Source: Lachnospiraceae bacterium NE2001 (GTDB lineage Bacteria; Bacillota; Clostridia; Lachnospirales; Lachnospiraceae). From it: a stretch of DNA of 64,000 nt. Position numbers and translations under genes: made by a program. Below, one piece after another: positions 18,796-27,157 of the stretch (positions are counted from its first letter, which is position 1; every line of letters starts with the position of its first letter). The stretch covers positions 1 through 64,000 of the forward strand of contig FOEK01000003.1 of NCBI GenBank assembly GCA_900110635.1, read 5' to 3'. The notes under the pieces are model-generated. The model saw only the letters and a program-made list of their open reading frames with translations. It made no database searches and was not told the DNA's origin.

Positions 18796-19752
18796 ATGTC
18801 CATGAAGGAAAGAATCAAGGATATAACCAGATTTGCGACAAATACGAAGGATGAGCATATGGGAGCGTTTGCCGCCCAGTCCGCATTCTTTATTTTTCTG
18901 TCCTTTTTCCCTATCATCAACATCATTATTTCACTGCCAAAGTTCCTGCTTCTCTCGGAGGAACAGGTGTTGGATATCATTTGCTATGTACTTCCCAATC
19001 GTTTCGAGGAGTATGTGGGCAGTACTGTAATGGAGATGTACCAACACTCAAGTGGCTCCCTCACCATTGTTTCATTTGTTATCGCGATTTGGTCTGCAGC
19101 CAAGGGCCTCATGGCAGTGCGAAATGGATTAAATGAGGTTTATCGATCCAGGGAACAGAGAAACTATTTTATAATTAGAAGTATCAGTTCGGTATATACG
19201 GTTGCGTTGGTCATCTTGATTATTGTCCTTTCTGTACTGAATATGTTCGGTACCCAGATTGCTCAATACGTGTTGAGTCAATTTCCAGAGTATGCAAATG
19301 AAGCCTGGCTTGTTATAAGTCTCAGGGGAGCGGCGACATTTGTCCTGTTATTCGTAATGTTCGAGCTGATGTATACTATCGTTCCAACGAAGAAGCTTCG
19401 TTTCAAGAATCAGATTCCGGGAGCATTATTCGCATCCTTTGCCTGGGTGACGGTTACGAAGATATTCTCACTATATATCGATATCTACGCGTCGAAGAGC
19501 TATATGTACGGCTCTCTAACCACAGTCATCATGCTGATGTTCTGGTTGTATTTTGTTATCTACCTGGTATTTATAGGTGCACAGACAAATGAATACCTTC
19601 AGACCTGCCGTGACAGAGAGAAGGAGTACGAGCTCAGCAAATATCACAAGGATGCAACGGAGGTGTGGGATGACGACGAGATCGATGATCCAGAGCTGGG
19701 CGAGTTTACCCGTGAGGAAATGGATGCCCTCCTGGACTCCCATGAAGACTAA
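18796..19752 (+). CDS. YihY/BrkB family inner membrane protein
   Basis: A polytopic membrane protein of about 318 residues from ATG 18796. This start is chosen because upstream codons overlap the 6S RNA and its terminator; AGGA at 18780-18783 is a modest ribosome binding site, and ATG 18802 is an alternative. Features of the family include AAQSAFFIFLSFFPII near the N-terminus, IWSAAKGLMAVRNGLNEVY, six predicted hydrophobic segments and a final YGSLTTVIMLMFWLY segment. The C-terminal 50 residues are cytoplasmic and acidic. The family was once called RNase BN in error; its physiological role is unsettled. The gene runs toward gltX with only a 36-base gap. Confidence 0.85.
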   Translation: MSMKERIKDITRFATNTKDEHMGAFAAQSAFFIFLSFFPIINIIISLPKFLLLSEEQVLDIICYVLPNRFEEYVGSTVMEMYQHSSGSLTIVSFVIAIWSAAKGLMAVRNGLNEVYRSREQRNYFIIRSISSVYTVALVILIIVLSVLNMFGTQIAQYVLSQFPEYANEAWLVISLRGAATFVLLFVMFELMYTIVPTKKLRFKNQIPGALFASFAWVTVTKIFSLYIDIYASKSYMYGSLTTVIMLMFWLYFVIYLVFIGAQTNEYLQTCRDREKEYELSKYHKDATEVWDDDEIDDPELGEFTREEMDALLDSHED

Positions 19753-19788
19753 ATGCACATTTTAATGAATAAAAGAGAGGAAGAAAAA

Positions 19789-21249
19789 ATGAGTAAGATT
19801 AGAACAAGATTTGCCCCAAGTCCAACAGGAAGAATGCACGTTGGTAATCTAAGGACTGCGCTGTATGCTTACCTTATCACAAAGCATGAAGGCGGTGACT
19901 TTATACTCAGAATAGAAGATACAGACCAGAACCGCGAGGTTGAGGGCGCTGTGGATATTATATACAGAACCCTGACAGAGACTGGTCTCCTTTGGGATGA
20001 AGGTCCGGACAAAGATGGTGGCGTTGGTCCATACATTCAGTCTGAGAGAATGGCTCAGGGTATCTATATGGACTATGCAAAGAAGCTTGTTGAGAAGGGT
20101 GAGGCTTATTACTGCTTCTGTGACGAGGAGCGTCTTGCTAATCTTCATACTGAGATAGAGGTGGATGGCGAGAAGAAGACTGTATTCCACTATGACAAGC
20201 ACTGCCTGAGCCTCAGTAAGGAAGAGGTGCAGGAAAAACTGGATGCAGGAGTACCATTTGTTATAAGACAGAATAATCCGACTGAGGGCGAGACCAAGTT
20301 TGAGGATGAACTCTACGGAACTATTACTGTTCCAAATGCTGAGCTTGATGATATGATCCTTATCAAGTCCGATGGATTCCCAACCTACAACTTTGCTAAC
20401 GTTGTAGATGATCACCTTATGGGTATCACACATGTAGTTCGTGGTAACGAGTACCTGTCATCTGCTCCAAAGTACAACAGACTTTACGAGGCATTTGGCT
20501 GGGAGGTTCCAGTTTATATTCACTGTCCGCTGATTACAGATGAGAATCATGCTAAGCTTTCTAAGAGAAGCGGACATTCTTCATTCGAGGATCTGCTTGA
20601 ACAGGGCTTCTTGACTGAGACCATTGTGAATTTCGTATCTCTGCTTGGATGGAGTCCAGAAGGCAACAACGAGATATTCTCTCTGGAGGAGCTGGTTAAG
20701 GAGTTCGATTATCATAAGATTTCCAAGTCCCCGGCTGTTCTTGATATGACTAAGCTGAAATGGATGAATGGCGAATATATCAAGAAGATGGATCCAGAAG
20801 CATTTTATGAGAAGGCTGAGCCAATCCTTAAAGAGGTAATCTCAAAGCCACTCGACTTAAAGCATATAGCTTCTATGGTACAGTCTCGTATAGAGGTCTT
20901 TACAGATATCAAGGATCAGGTGGACTTCTTCGAGGCAGTTCCTGAGTATGATATTGAAATGTATACGCACAAGAAAATGAAGACCAATGCAGAGAACAGC
21001 CTGCAGCTTCTTCAAGAAGTAAGACCAATCCTTGCAGGAGCAGAGGCATTTGACAATGACAGTCTGTTCGAACTGCTTAAGGCCTTCGGTGCAGAGAAGG
21101 AGTACAAGACAGGCTTTATTATGTGGCCACTTCGTACGGCTATGTCAGGAAAGGCTGCAACACCAGGTGGAGCAACAGAGCTGATGTCAATTCTTGGCAA
21201 GGAAGAGTCTCTGGCCCGAATCGACGCAGCAATCGCAAAACTATCGTAA
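19789..21249 (+). CDS. gltX: Glutamyl-tRNA synthetase
   Basis: Charges tRNA-Glu, and in organisms using GatCAB often also tRNA-Gln. The protein has 486 residues from ATG 19789, which has a good AGAGAGGAAG site; the upstream in-frame ATG at 19753 has none. The class I motifs are present: [11 protein letters not shown] (HIGH) at residues 10-20 and KLSKRSG (KMSKS) near 255-261. The Cys-rich zinc segment of E. coli GluRS is reduced, with YCFCDEE near residue 110. The C-terminal anticodon-binding region is complete. No GlnRS is in the window, consistent with but not proving Gln-tRNA formation by GatCAB. Confidence 0.96.
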   Translation: MSKIRTRFAPSPTGRMHVGNLRTALYAYLITKHEGGDFILRIEDTDQNREVEGAVDIIYRTLTETGLLWDEGPDKDGGVGPYIQSERMAQGIYMDYAKKLVEKGEAYYCFCDEERLANLHTEIEVDGEKKTVFHYDKHCLSLSKEEVQEKLDAGVPFVIRQNNPTEGETKFEDELYGTITVPNAELDDMILIKSDGFPTYNFANVVDDHLMGITHVVRGNEYLSSAPKYNRLYEAFGWEVPVYIHCPLITDENHAKLSKRSGHSSFEDLLEQGFLTETIVNFVSLLGWSPEGNNEIFSLEELVKEFDYHKISKSPAVLDMTKLKWMNGEYIKKMDPEAFYEKAEPILKEVISKPLDLKHIASMVQSRIEVFTDIKDQVDFFEAVPEYDIEMYTHKKMKTNAENSLQLLQEVRPILAGAEAFDNDSLFELLKAFGAEKEYKTGFIMWPLRTAMSGKAATPGGATELMSILGKEESLARIDAAIAKLS

Positions 21250-21336
21250 TACGCTTATCGTTGCAAACATATAAATAACAAACAAGAAGGAAGAGGATAA
21301 AGAAAGTAACATTTGTACTCATTATGGGGGGAAGAA

Positions 21337-23820
21337 ATGTTTCCGTATTTAAAGTCAAAAAAGGATTTTTTAAAGGATTGTGAGAATGTCAGATATCACG
21401 TAGAAGGGGATGGGTCTGATCAAAACCCTTTTGTTTTTGTTAGGAATAATGAAGGTGAGGATGGTTATTATAGTCATACAAGAGGGTGTGAATATTTAGA
21501 CAAGTTGTGTAAAGGCGGATGCCATTATACAAGATGTCCCAGAATTCCTGATAGAGGGAATTACTCAGAATGTTGTCTTGACTGCGGGTGCATATCAAAT
21601 CTCGCTGTTTATCTTACAGAAAATGTTAACAGGGCTAATTGGGGAGAGACAAATCAAGCTAGCATAGGCTCGGTCAGCTTTTCTCAGATTCAGGCTTGGT
21701 GCCAATCAGTTGGAGTTTTTATTCATGATGTGGTCAAAAGAATAAAGAATGATAATCTCGTAATTGGCCTTGAATATTACAATGAGAATAATATCAATGA
21801 TAATAATTTCCATTGCCGTGCTGATGTTATGATTGCAGGTTATGATAACTTTGGTCGAAAGAAAATGGTAATCATTGAACTTAAGCAGAATGATAATAAT
21901 CATTTTGAAGAGGATGACGTAACCTCAGCATTGGAACAGGTGGTACTCTACTCAAACAGCTTTCGTGAAATGTTTGAGGACTTTGATTCGCTGGAACTGG
22001 ATGTCATCCCTTGTGTTTATTTTCATAACTATACAAATGGAGATAGCGTAAGCGAAATGCAAAATGATACGTTTATCTGTTATGGAGGGACAAATGGTGG
22101 AAGCTGTCTATCTGGTATCGAGACTTTAAGTGATTATCTTGACAACATACTTAATGGTGAGATGTCTCAGCCTGATGCTAAGGAAATAATAAAGATCATA
22201 AAGCAGGGGATTAAAGTATTATCAATTGATGACATGGCTTCAATTATGTATGGTAAGAATTTGCAGAATGAATCGGTAAGTTTTGAAGATTCAAAGATAT
22301 ATCTCAGGCCAGATCAGAAATATGTTTTAAACAAACTGATTGAAGGATTGAACGACGAACAAGAAGCCGGAGAGATAAATGTTATAAATGGTGGAACAGG
22401 AAGTGGAAAGACTCTTCTTGTTTCACTGCTTATTCGTTACTGTATAGAAAATGAAATAAAAGTTGCACTTGCATATCAGGGGTCAGCTCCCATAAATGCT
22501 ATTATAGGTGATGGCGTAAAGAAATTGATAAAGCTAGAGTTGGATGAACTGCTAGACTCTTTAGGTAGAACAAGAACATTAACAAGAAAATTTAAAATAT
22601 ATGCTGATTATCTATTAAAGAATTTGAATACAAAATTCGGTGGAAGTATATTTGATATTTCAGAAAATATAAAATATACAGATGAAAAATCATATTATAA
22701 AATTAATGCTGATCTGGCTAGATCATATAAAGAAAATCCAGAGACATATAGAAATGATCTAGCAGAGTATCAAGGTATATTCTACGATATGCTTCCTGAT
22801 ACATTAGTAAAATGGAATGAGTTTTTTTCGGTTGCTTACGTGGATAAAACTCTTGGTCTTTTATTTGATGATTCGTATGTTTATATCTTTGATGAGTTTC
22901 ATCGTTTCAAGGATGAAGTTATACAGGAAGATGAAGATGGCGTGAATCTATTATCAGACTGGATTCAAAATATAATAAGGTATTCTCAAAGTAGTATGTT
23001 TTTTGTCGATGAACTGCAGAGTATATCTGAAGATGATGTTGGTAGTTCATTTGTTGACAGACTATGCAAAGGTCTTATTCTGGGGGATTGCAGAAAAAAT
23101 AAGTATAATTTATGGTCGCAGTTTAGATGTAATAACTGCGAAGGTTATATCACTTGGGTGGAACATTTTCTCCAGATATCAACAGGCGTGACTAGCTTAA
23201 AAGATTTGGACTATGATGTATGCATTATGGATGAGAATTATGAAGGGTTTAGAGAACTGATAAAGGATGAATCGGTTGTTTTTTTATCTGATAATTTACC
23301 TCGGGCAGACTTCAAAGAATTGTTTGGATCTGAAAAGTGGTTTGTTTTTAATAGTCAGAATGGCTTTACTACTTCTCGTGATGAAAATGGCCTGATAAGA
23401 GTTGGAAGTCCGTTTCAGGTTCAGGGAGTTGAGTATGATAAGGTCTTTGTTGTGATAGATAGCCGTATTGATTATATTGACGGAAAGATAAGTTTTACGG
23501 AAGAATATAACAACTCGCTTTGGAATAAGAGTTTAAATAGGAATATATATAGCAAGGCAGTAAATCTTTTAGGGGTTGAAGCAGATAAGTGGGAAAACCT
23601 TGTTGAACGAGTGTATGAACAAAGAATGGTTGAGAATCCTGATTTTTCTAGAGAAGAAGCTAGATGTATTGTATATCAAACTCTTTTTAATGATTACGTA
23701 GATGAACAACTTGCTTTGACTAAAAACAGATACAGGGTTCTTTTAACACGTGGCCTAAAAAAATGCTATATATTTGCTGTAAATGAAAAACTCAGAAAAT
23801 ATTTGAAAACTTATTTGTAA
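21337..23820 (+). CDS. PD-(D/E)XK nuclease-helicase fusion, DUF2075/Schlafen-3-like
   Basis: An 827-residue protein from ATG 21337, preceded by GGGGGGAAG. Residues about 45-90 hold a cluster of eight or more cysteines (GCEYLDKLCKGGCHYTRCP ... CCLDCGC) that could bind zinc. Residues about 155-185 resemble a PD-(D/E)XK nuclease core: an Asp in CRADVMIAG and ELK in VIIELKQN. From about 345 an SF1-type helicase follows: Walker A GGTGSGKT near 350, Walker B IFDEFHRF near 518, and motif VI-like RYRVLLTRG near the C-terminus. This order resembles DUF2075 proteins, several of which occur in defence or mobile loci. Base composition is visibly more AT-rich than neighbouring genes, suggesting transfer. 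Function is unproven. Confidence 0.7.
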   Translation: MFPYLKSKKDFLKDCENVRYHVEGDGSDQNPFVFVRNNEGEDGYYSHTRGCEYLDKLCKGGCHYTRCPRIPDRGNYSECCLDCGCISNLAVYLTENVNRANWGETNQASIGSVSFSQIQAWCQSVGVFIHDVVKRIKNDNLVIGLEYYNENNINDNNFHCRADVMIAGYDNFGRKKMVIIELKQNDNNHFEEDDVTSALEQVVLYSNSFREMFEDFDSLELDVIPCVYFHNYTNGDSVSEMQNDTFICYGGTNGGSCLSGIETLSDYLDNILNGEMSQPDAKEIIKIIKQGIKVLSIDDMASIMYGKNLQNESVSFEDSKIYLRPDQKYVLNKLIEGLNDEQEAGEINVINGGTGSGKTLLVSLLIRYCIENEIKVALAYQGSAPINAIIGDGVKKLIKLELDELLDSLGRTRTLTRKFKIYADYLLKNLNTKFGGSIFDISENIKYTDEKSYYKINADLARSYKENPETYRNDLAEYQGIFYDMLPDTLVKWNEFFSVAYVDKTLGLLFDDSYVYIFDEFHRFKDEVIQEDEDGVNLLSDWIQNIIRYSQSSMFFVDELQSISEDDVGSSFVDRLCKGLILGDCRKNKYNLWSQFRCNNCEGYITWVEHFLQISTGVTSLKDLDYDVCIMDENYEGFRELIKDESVVFLSDNLPRADFKELFGSEKWFVFNSQNGFTTSRDENGLIRVGSPFQVQGVEYDKVFVVIDSRIDYIDGKISFTEEYNNSLWNKSLNRNIYSKAVNLLGVEADKWENLVERVYEQRMVENPDFSREEARCIVYQTLFNDYVDEQLALTKNRYRVLLTRGLKKCYIFAVNEKLRKYLKTYL

Positions 23821-23843
23821 CTATTTTGAAGAGCAATGCGTGA

Positions 23844-23872
23844 TTGTTTTTTGAGGGGCTCTATGTTATACT
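23844..23872 (+). promoter_or_regulatory. Candidate sigma-A promoter of the Pro/Gln-repeat membrane protein
   Basis: TTGTTT at 23844-23849 and TATACT at 23867-23872, 17 bases apart, just after the nuclease-helicase gene. Confidence 0.65.
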
Positions 23873-23969
23873 ATTATGCGGTGTGTTTTCAAACTGGTTT
23901 GTTGATTAATAACTAAGAAAAAGACACAGAATGGATAGTTTTGACTTAGATTTGAAAGGGGTTAACTCC

Positions 23970-25619
23970 ATGAGTGATATAATAGATAGCCTGAAAAATA
24001 TGGATACATCGACGCTGTTTATCCTTGGATTCGCAGCGGTTCTTTTGATATTTCTTTTAGTTCTGATCATCGTGACCATCAAGGTTCTCGCTTCAAGCGG
24101 CAAGTACGAGGAAGAAAAGAAGCCGGTTGCTCCGCTTCCAGATGACGATGATGACGACGACGAGGATGAAGAGGATGATGAAATGTCACGCCGCGTTCGT
24201 GAGGCTGTCGAATCCGTGGAAGAAACCAAGGCAAAGGTTGAGGCTGAGAGAATCGCCCGCGAGATGGAGAGTGCTTCCCAGGCAGAGGATGATGCAGCCA
24301 GAGCCAGTGCAGCGGCAAAGGTAGAAGAGATTGCAAATGCTGTTCAGGGACAGCAGGCAGCTGAGGCAAAGCCAGCTAAGAAGAATAGATTATCATCAAG
24401 ATTTGCAGATATTAAGGCAAATGAATCAGCACCAGCTGATGAGTCTGATTCAGAAGAAGGTGACATTGTTCCAGAGAACCTCGTTGGAAAAGAGGTTGAT
24501 TCCGAGGTCGATGGTAACACAGCTGAGCTTGATACGAAGAAGATCAGAGAGGCACTTCAGAATGAAAGAGCTTCTGTTCAGGAGCAGGAGGACAGCTTTA
24601 ATGAAATGGCTAAGATGAGAGCTGAGTCTCCTGAGTACAACGCTTCATTTGATAGCGCATTTGTAGATAGACCAGATAACGAAGAGAAGAAGGAGCCGGT
24701 TATTCCGAATCCTACACCAGAGTCAGTTATGGCAGGGGTTGCGCCTATGGCAGCACAGCCAATGCAGACACCAGTACAGCCGATGCAACAGCCAGTACAG
24801 CCGATGCAACAGCCAGTACAGCCGATGCAGCAGCCAGTACAGCCAATGCAGACACCGGTACAGCCACAGGTTGCTGGTCCAGATCCAAATATGATGGCTC
24901 CAAATCCAAACCTCATGATGGGTGGCCCGGCACAAATGGATGCTGGTATGCAGCCAAGCCCAGCGATGGGATATACAACTCCAACTGCTCCAGTACAGAT
25001 GGATGCAGGCACTGTAGCGAGTCCAGTACCTACAGCTCCGGTACCTCCAGTGGCAGGTCCGGCACCTACAGTAACACCAGTTGCTGCTCCTGAGGAAGAT
25101 TCTGCATTTGATAAGAAAGATAAAAAGAAGAAGAAAAAGAAAGAGGTTCGCCCTGCAACACCTATCGAGCAAGCTGGAGGTTCTTCAGTTGCAAGATATT
25201 ACTGGTACAATCAGCAGGATGTTGAAGGCCTTACACGTAAGGAAGACCTTTATTTCAAGAGCCATTACTTCAACAATGCAGATGAGATAATTCTTGATCT
25301 TATCACAGAGATGTATGATTGTGGTTTTGTTAGAACAGAGGAACTTCAGAGGATTGCCTACGGCATAACATTTAAGTCACTAGGTATGAAAGAAATCCTT
25401 CGTTCAGATGACAACCTTGGTTTCGATAAGGATAAAGCAACCAAGGAACCTACTGCTTCAGATAAGCAGGAGGCATACGAAAAATGGTGTGGCTATGTAA
25501 ACAGCTTCGTTGGAATCATTGTTATCAATGCGCCAGACGATGTTAAGAACTACATTCTTCAGAAGATGTACGAGTACGGCAACCGCGACATCGAAGATCT
25601 GATGTACAGCCCATACTAA
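23970..25619 (+). CDS. Membrane-anchored protein with acidic, coiled and Pro/Gln-repeat regions; unknown function
   Basis: I do not recognise this family. From ATG 23970 (GAAAGGGG site 8 bases upstream; ATG 23931 lacks one) the protein has 549 residues. A single membrane segment (about 12-38, FILGFAAVLLIFLLVLIIV) is followed by an Asp/Glu run (about 53-68), an Ala/Glu/Lys-rich probable coiled coil, then five tandem heptapeptides QPMQ(T/Q)PV and a wider Pro/Met/Gln linker. A Lys run (about 380-390) precedes a compact C-terminal domain of about 145 residues rich in aromatic residues (RYYWYNQQDVEGL, YFKSHYFNNADE). The layout suggests an inner-membrane tether presenting a cytoplasmic domain on a flexible stalk. 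It is monocistronic, with promoter and terminator. Confidence 0.75.
   Translation: MSDIIDSLKNMDTSTLFILGFAAVLLIFLLVLIIVTIKVLASSGKYEEEKKPVAPLPDDDDDDDEDEEDDEMSRRVREAVESVEETKAKVEAERIAREMESASQAEDDAARASAAAKVEEIANAVQGQQAAEAKPAKKNRLSSRFADIKANESAPADESDSEEGDIVPENLVGKEVDSEVDGNTAELDTKKIREALQNERASVQEQEDSFNEMAKMRAESPEYNASFDSAFVDRPDNEEKKEPVIPNPTPESVMAGVAPMAAQPMQTPVQPMQQPVQPMQQPVQPMQQPVQPMQTPVQPQVAGPDPNMMAPNPNLMMGGPAQMDAGMQPSPAMGYTTPTAPVQMDAGTVASPVPTAPVPPVAGPAPTVTPVAAPEEDSAFDKKDKKKKKKKEVRPATPIEQAGGSSVARYYWYNQQDVEGLTRKEDLYFKSHYFNNADEIILDLITEMYDCGFVRTEELQRIAYGITFKSLGMKEILRSDDNLGFDKDKATKEPTASDKQEAYEKWCGYVNSFVGIIVINAPDDVKNYILQKMYEYGNRDIEDLMYSPY
24756..24860 (+). repeat. Five tandem 21-bp repeats in the membrane protein gene
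   Basis: Units start at 24756, 24777, 24798, 24819 and 24840. Each encodes QPMQ(T/Q)PV. Units 2 and 3 are identical and the others differ at a few positions, so copy number may vary among strains by slippage. Confidence 0.9.
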
Positions 25620-25638
25620 ACCGATTATGAAAAAAGCT

Positions 25639-25668
25639 GGGGTTCGCCTGAAGCAGGCGGACCCCTTT
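25639..25668 (+). terminator. Rho-independent terminator after the Pro/Gln-repeat protein
   Basis: GGGGTTCGCCTG pairs with CAGGCGGACCCC across the loop AAG, followed by TTT. A second hairpin (GTTGTCA/TGACAAC, 25673-25701, then TTTTT) lies directly after it and includes a CGGGGACA core like that of the window's repeat family. Confidence 0.85.
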
Positions 25669-25672
25669 AAAT

Positions 25673-25706
25673 GTTGTCACGGGGACATAACAACTGACAA
25701 CTTTTT
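25673..25706. repeat. REP-like hairpin, copy 3 (divergent)
   Basis: GTTGTCA (25673-25679) and TGACAAC (25695-25701) flank CGGGGACATAACAAC, and five T residues follow. The arms differ from other copies but the GGGGAC core is shared; membership in the family is tentative. Confidence 0.45.
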
Positions 25707-25807
25707 CGGATGATTTAACTGAGAGTAATAATTGGTGGTCGTAATATAGAAGGACAATAACTGGTAAGCGTATACGTAAAAAATAGAATAGAAATGGTGA
25801 GATAAAA

Positions 25808-26461
25808 ATGATAGACACAATAATATTTGATATGGACGGTACAGTTCTAAATACACTCGATGACCTGACAGTATCTGTAAACTATGTGCTGGATAAGTTT
25901 GGTATGCCGCCAAGAACTGTGGAAGAGTATAGACGATTCTTTGGGAGCGGAATAAAGAGAGCGCTGGAGCTTGCAACGCCCGAGGGGACTTCAGATGAAG
26001 TGATCGACAGGATGCTGCCTATATTCAAGGAACATTATGATCAGCACTGTCTCGATAAAACTGGGCCTTATGATGGCATTTTACCATTAATGAAGGAACT
26101 CCATGCGAGAGGCTACAAGATGGCGATTGTTTCCAATAAGATAGATTCGGCGGTGAAGGAGCTTAACGAGAGATTCTTCGCTCAGTACGTAAGTGTTGCA
26201 ATAGGTGAAAAGGAAGGCATAAAGAGAAAGCCTGCTCCAGATACTGTGATCCAGGCGCTGAAGGAGCTGGGGAGCGCGAAGGAAGATGCCATCTATATAG
26301 GCGATTCTGAGGTCGATTTCCAGACGGCTCAGAACTCGGGGCTTCCTTGCATCTCTGTTCTCTGGGGCTTCCGCGACCGGGACTTCCTGGAAAGTATCGG
26401 TGCTGATACATTTGCAAAAACTCCATCCGACGTGCTGTCTATCCTGGAATCCCTGAGATAG
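25808..26461 (+). CDS. HAD superfamily hydrolase, phosphoglycolate phosphatase-like
   Basis: A 217-residue HAD phosphatase with a helical cap. Motif I is FDMDGTVLNT (nucleophile and acid Asp near residues 8 and 10), motif II is VSNK, motif III is the Lys in KRKPAPD, and motif IV is YIGDSEVD. The KPxPD and GDSEVD segments are typical of the Gph/PgmB/YjjG group, which clears 2-phosphoglycolate or other small sugar phosphates. Substrate cannot be assigned from sequence. The gene follows an intergenic region with two hairpins and is probably transcribed alone; the riboswitch promoter begins about 60 bases after its stop. Confidence 0.85.
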   Translation: MIDTIIFDMDGTVLNTLDDLTVSVNYVLDKFGMPPRTVEEYRRFFGSGIKRALELATPEGTSDEVIDRMLPIFKEHYDQHCLDKTGPYDGILPLMKELHARGYKMAIVSNKIDSAVKELNERFFAQYVSVAIGEKEGIKRKPAPDTVIQALKELGSAKEDAIYIGDSEVDFQTAQNSGLPCISVLWGFRDRDFLESIGADTFAKTPSDVLSILESLR

Positions 26462-26523
26462 ATATTTTTGGAATCTCGTTGATCCAGTGACTGATTTTTG
26501 ATATTTATCTAATAATATTCCGA

Positions 26524-26553
26524 TTGACGGCTATATACCTCATCTAATATAAT
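26524..26553 (+). promoter_or_regulatory. Sigma-A promoter of the c-di-GMP riboswitch transcript
   Basis: TTGACG at 26524-26529 and TATAAT at 26548-26553 with an 18-base spacer. The predicted start near 26560 is about 15 bases before the aptamer. Confidence 0.8.
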
Positions 26554-26573
26554 TTTAGTATAGTAATTATATA

Positions 26574-26650
26574 TTTGGGCAAAACCGGTGAAAACCGGCG
26601 ACGCAAAGCTATAGGGACTGTAAAATGTCAGCCAGTTGCACTTTTATGAA
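26574..26650 (+). ncRNA. Cyclic di-GMP-I (GEMM-I) riboswitch aptamer
   Basis: The segment has the GEMM-I core in order: GGGCAAAACC (26577-26586), the hairpin CCGG-TGAAAA-CCGG, the invariant GACGCAAAGC (26600-26609), then GGGACTG and the 3' strand TGTCAGCCAGTTGCA (26626-26640). The residue equivalent to G20 of the V. cholerae Vc2 aptamer appears to be G, which fits c-di-GMP rather than the cGAMP-sensing GEMM-Ib variant; that alignment is by eye. The 3' strand CAGCCA can also pair with TGGCTG at 26667-26672, inside the loop of the following terminator, giving a plausible switching mechanism. Confidence 0.88.
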
Positions 26651-26656
26651 TCATTT

Positions 26657-26697
26657 CATCAGAGTTGGCTGTGTCAGTCAAGTCTGATGTTTTTTTA
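26657..26697 (+). terminator. Intrinsic terminator forming the riboswitch expression platform
   Basis: CATCAGA (26657-26663) pairs with TCTGATG (26683-26689), followed by a run of T (26691-26697). Its loop contains TGGCTG, complementary to the aptamer's CAGCCA. If ligand binding sequesters CAGCCA the terminator should form, predicting an OFF switch; the direction is inference. Confidence 0.75.
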
Positions 26698-26722
26698 TTA
26701 TAATATTAGGGAGGTAAAATGT

Positions 26723-26986
26723 ATGTACGACGAGATGGATATTGATTTTATGATGAGCATTACTGATGAGGAACTGCCAACACCACCTGAGATTCCTATG
26801 GTTGATAAAGAGGATTCTCTGGAGGATCTTGGAATAGAAGAAATGAGAGAGCCTGAAGTGATAAAGGAAATCAAAGAGGAAATCGCAGACTACGAAGAGC
26901 CTGCACCAGAAGCTGCACATACAGTAAAAAAGCGTAGAGGTATCACCGAAGTATTGGTTGGTCTGGTAACGGGTGTAGTAAGATAA
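26723..26986 (+). CDS. Small acidic protein under c-di-GMP riboswitch control; unknown function
   Basis: An 87-residue protein that I do not recognise. ATG 26723 has GGGAGGT seven bases upstream and is the first good start after the riboswitch terminator; in-frame codons upstream lie inside that terminator. The first 65 residues are strongly acidic (many Asp/Glu, with a Pro-rich ELPTPPEIP segment). The C-terminus changes to a basic cluster KKRRG followed by about 15 mostly hydrophobic residues (ITEVLVGLVTGVV). There is no signal peptide or obvious enzymatic motif. The tail could be an amphipathic membrane anchor or a peptide recognised by a partner. It is monocistronic, ending at a strong terminator. 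Regulation by c-di-GMP suggests a surface or motility role, which is inference. Confidence 0.8.
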   Translation: MYDEMDIDFMMSITDEELPTPPEIPMVDKEDSLEDLGIEEMREPEVIKEIKEEIADYEEPAPEAAHTVKKRRGITEVLVGLVTGVVR

Positions 26987-27049
26987 CTAAAAGCTCTCAC
27001 AACAGATATTTTACAAAAATATACTAATTGTGTGACTATAAAAGACAGG

Positions 27050-27092
27050 GCGGATGTGATATTATGAAAATGATTTCACAACCGCTTTTTTA
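27050..27092 (+). terminator. Terminator after the small acidic protein gene
   Basis: GCGGatGTGA (27050-27059) pairs with TTTCACaaCCGC (27074-27085), followed by TTTTTT. It isolates the riboswitch unit from the beta-glucosidase gene. Confidence 0.8.
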
Positions 27093-27157
27093 TGTGAATA
27101 TCGCTTAGATATAGATGGAAGTGACATCACAGTATTAATAAAGGAGTAGTAAGGGGT

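Noticed and set aside
24756-24860. Possible CRISPR array
   Set aside because: The 21-bp units are contiguous without spacers and encode a heptapeptide repeat.
24578-25012. Minus-strand Cys/Gly/Ile-rich repeat protein
   Set aside because: It is the antisense of the QPMQxPV repeats; no start signals.
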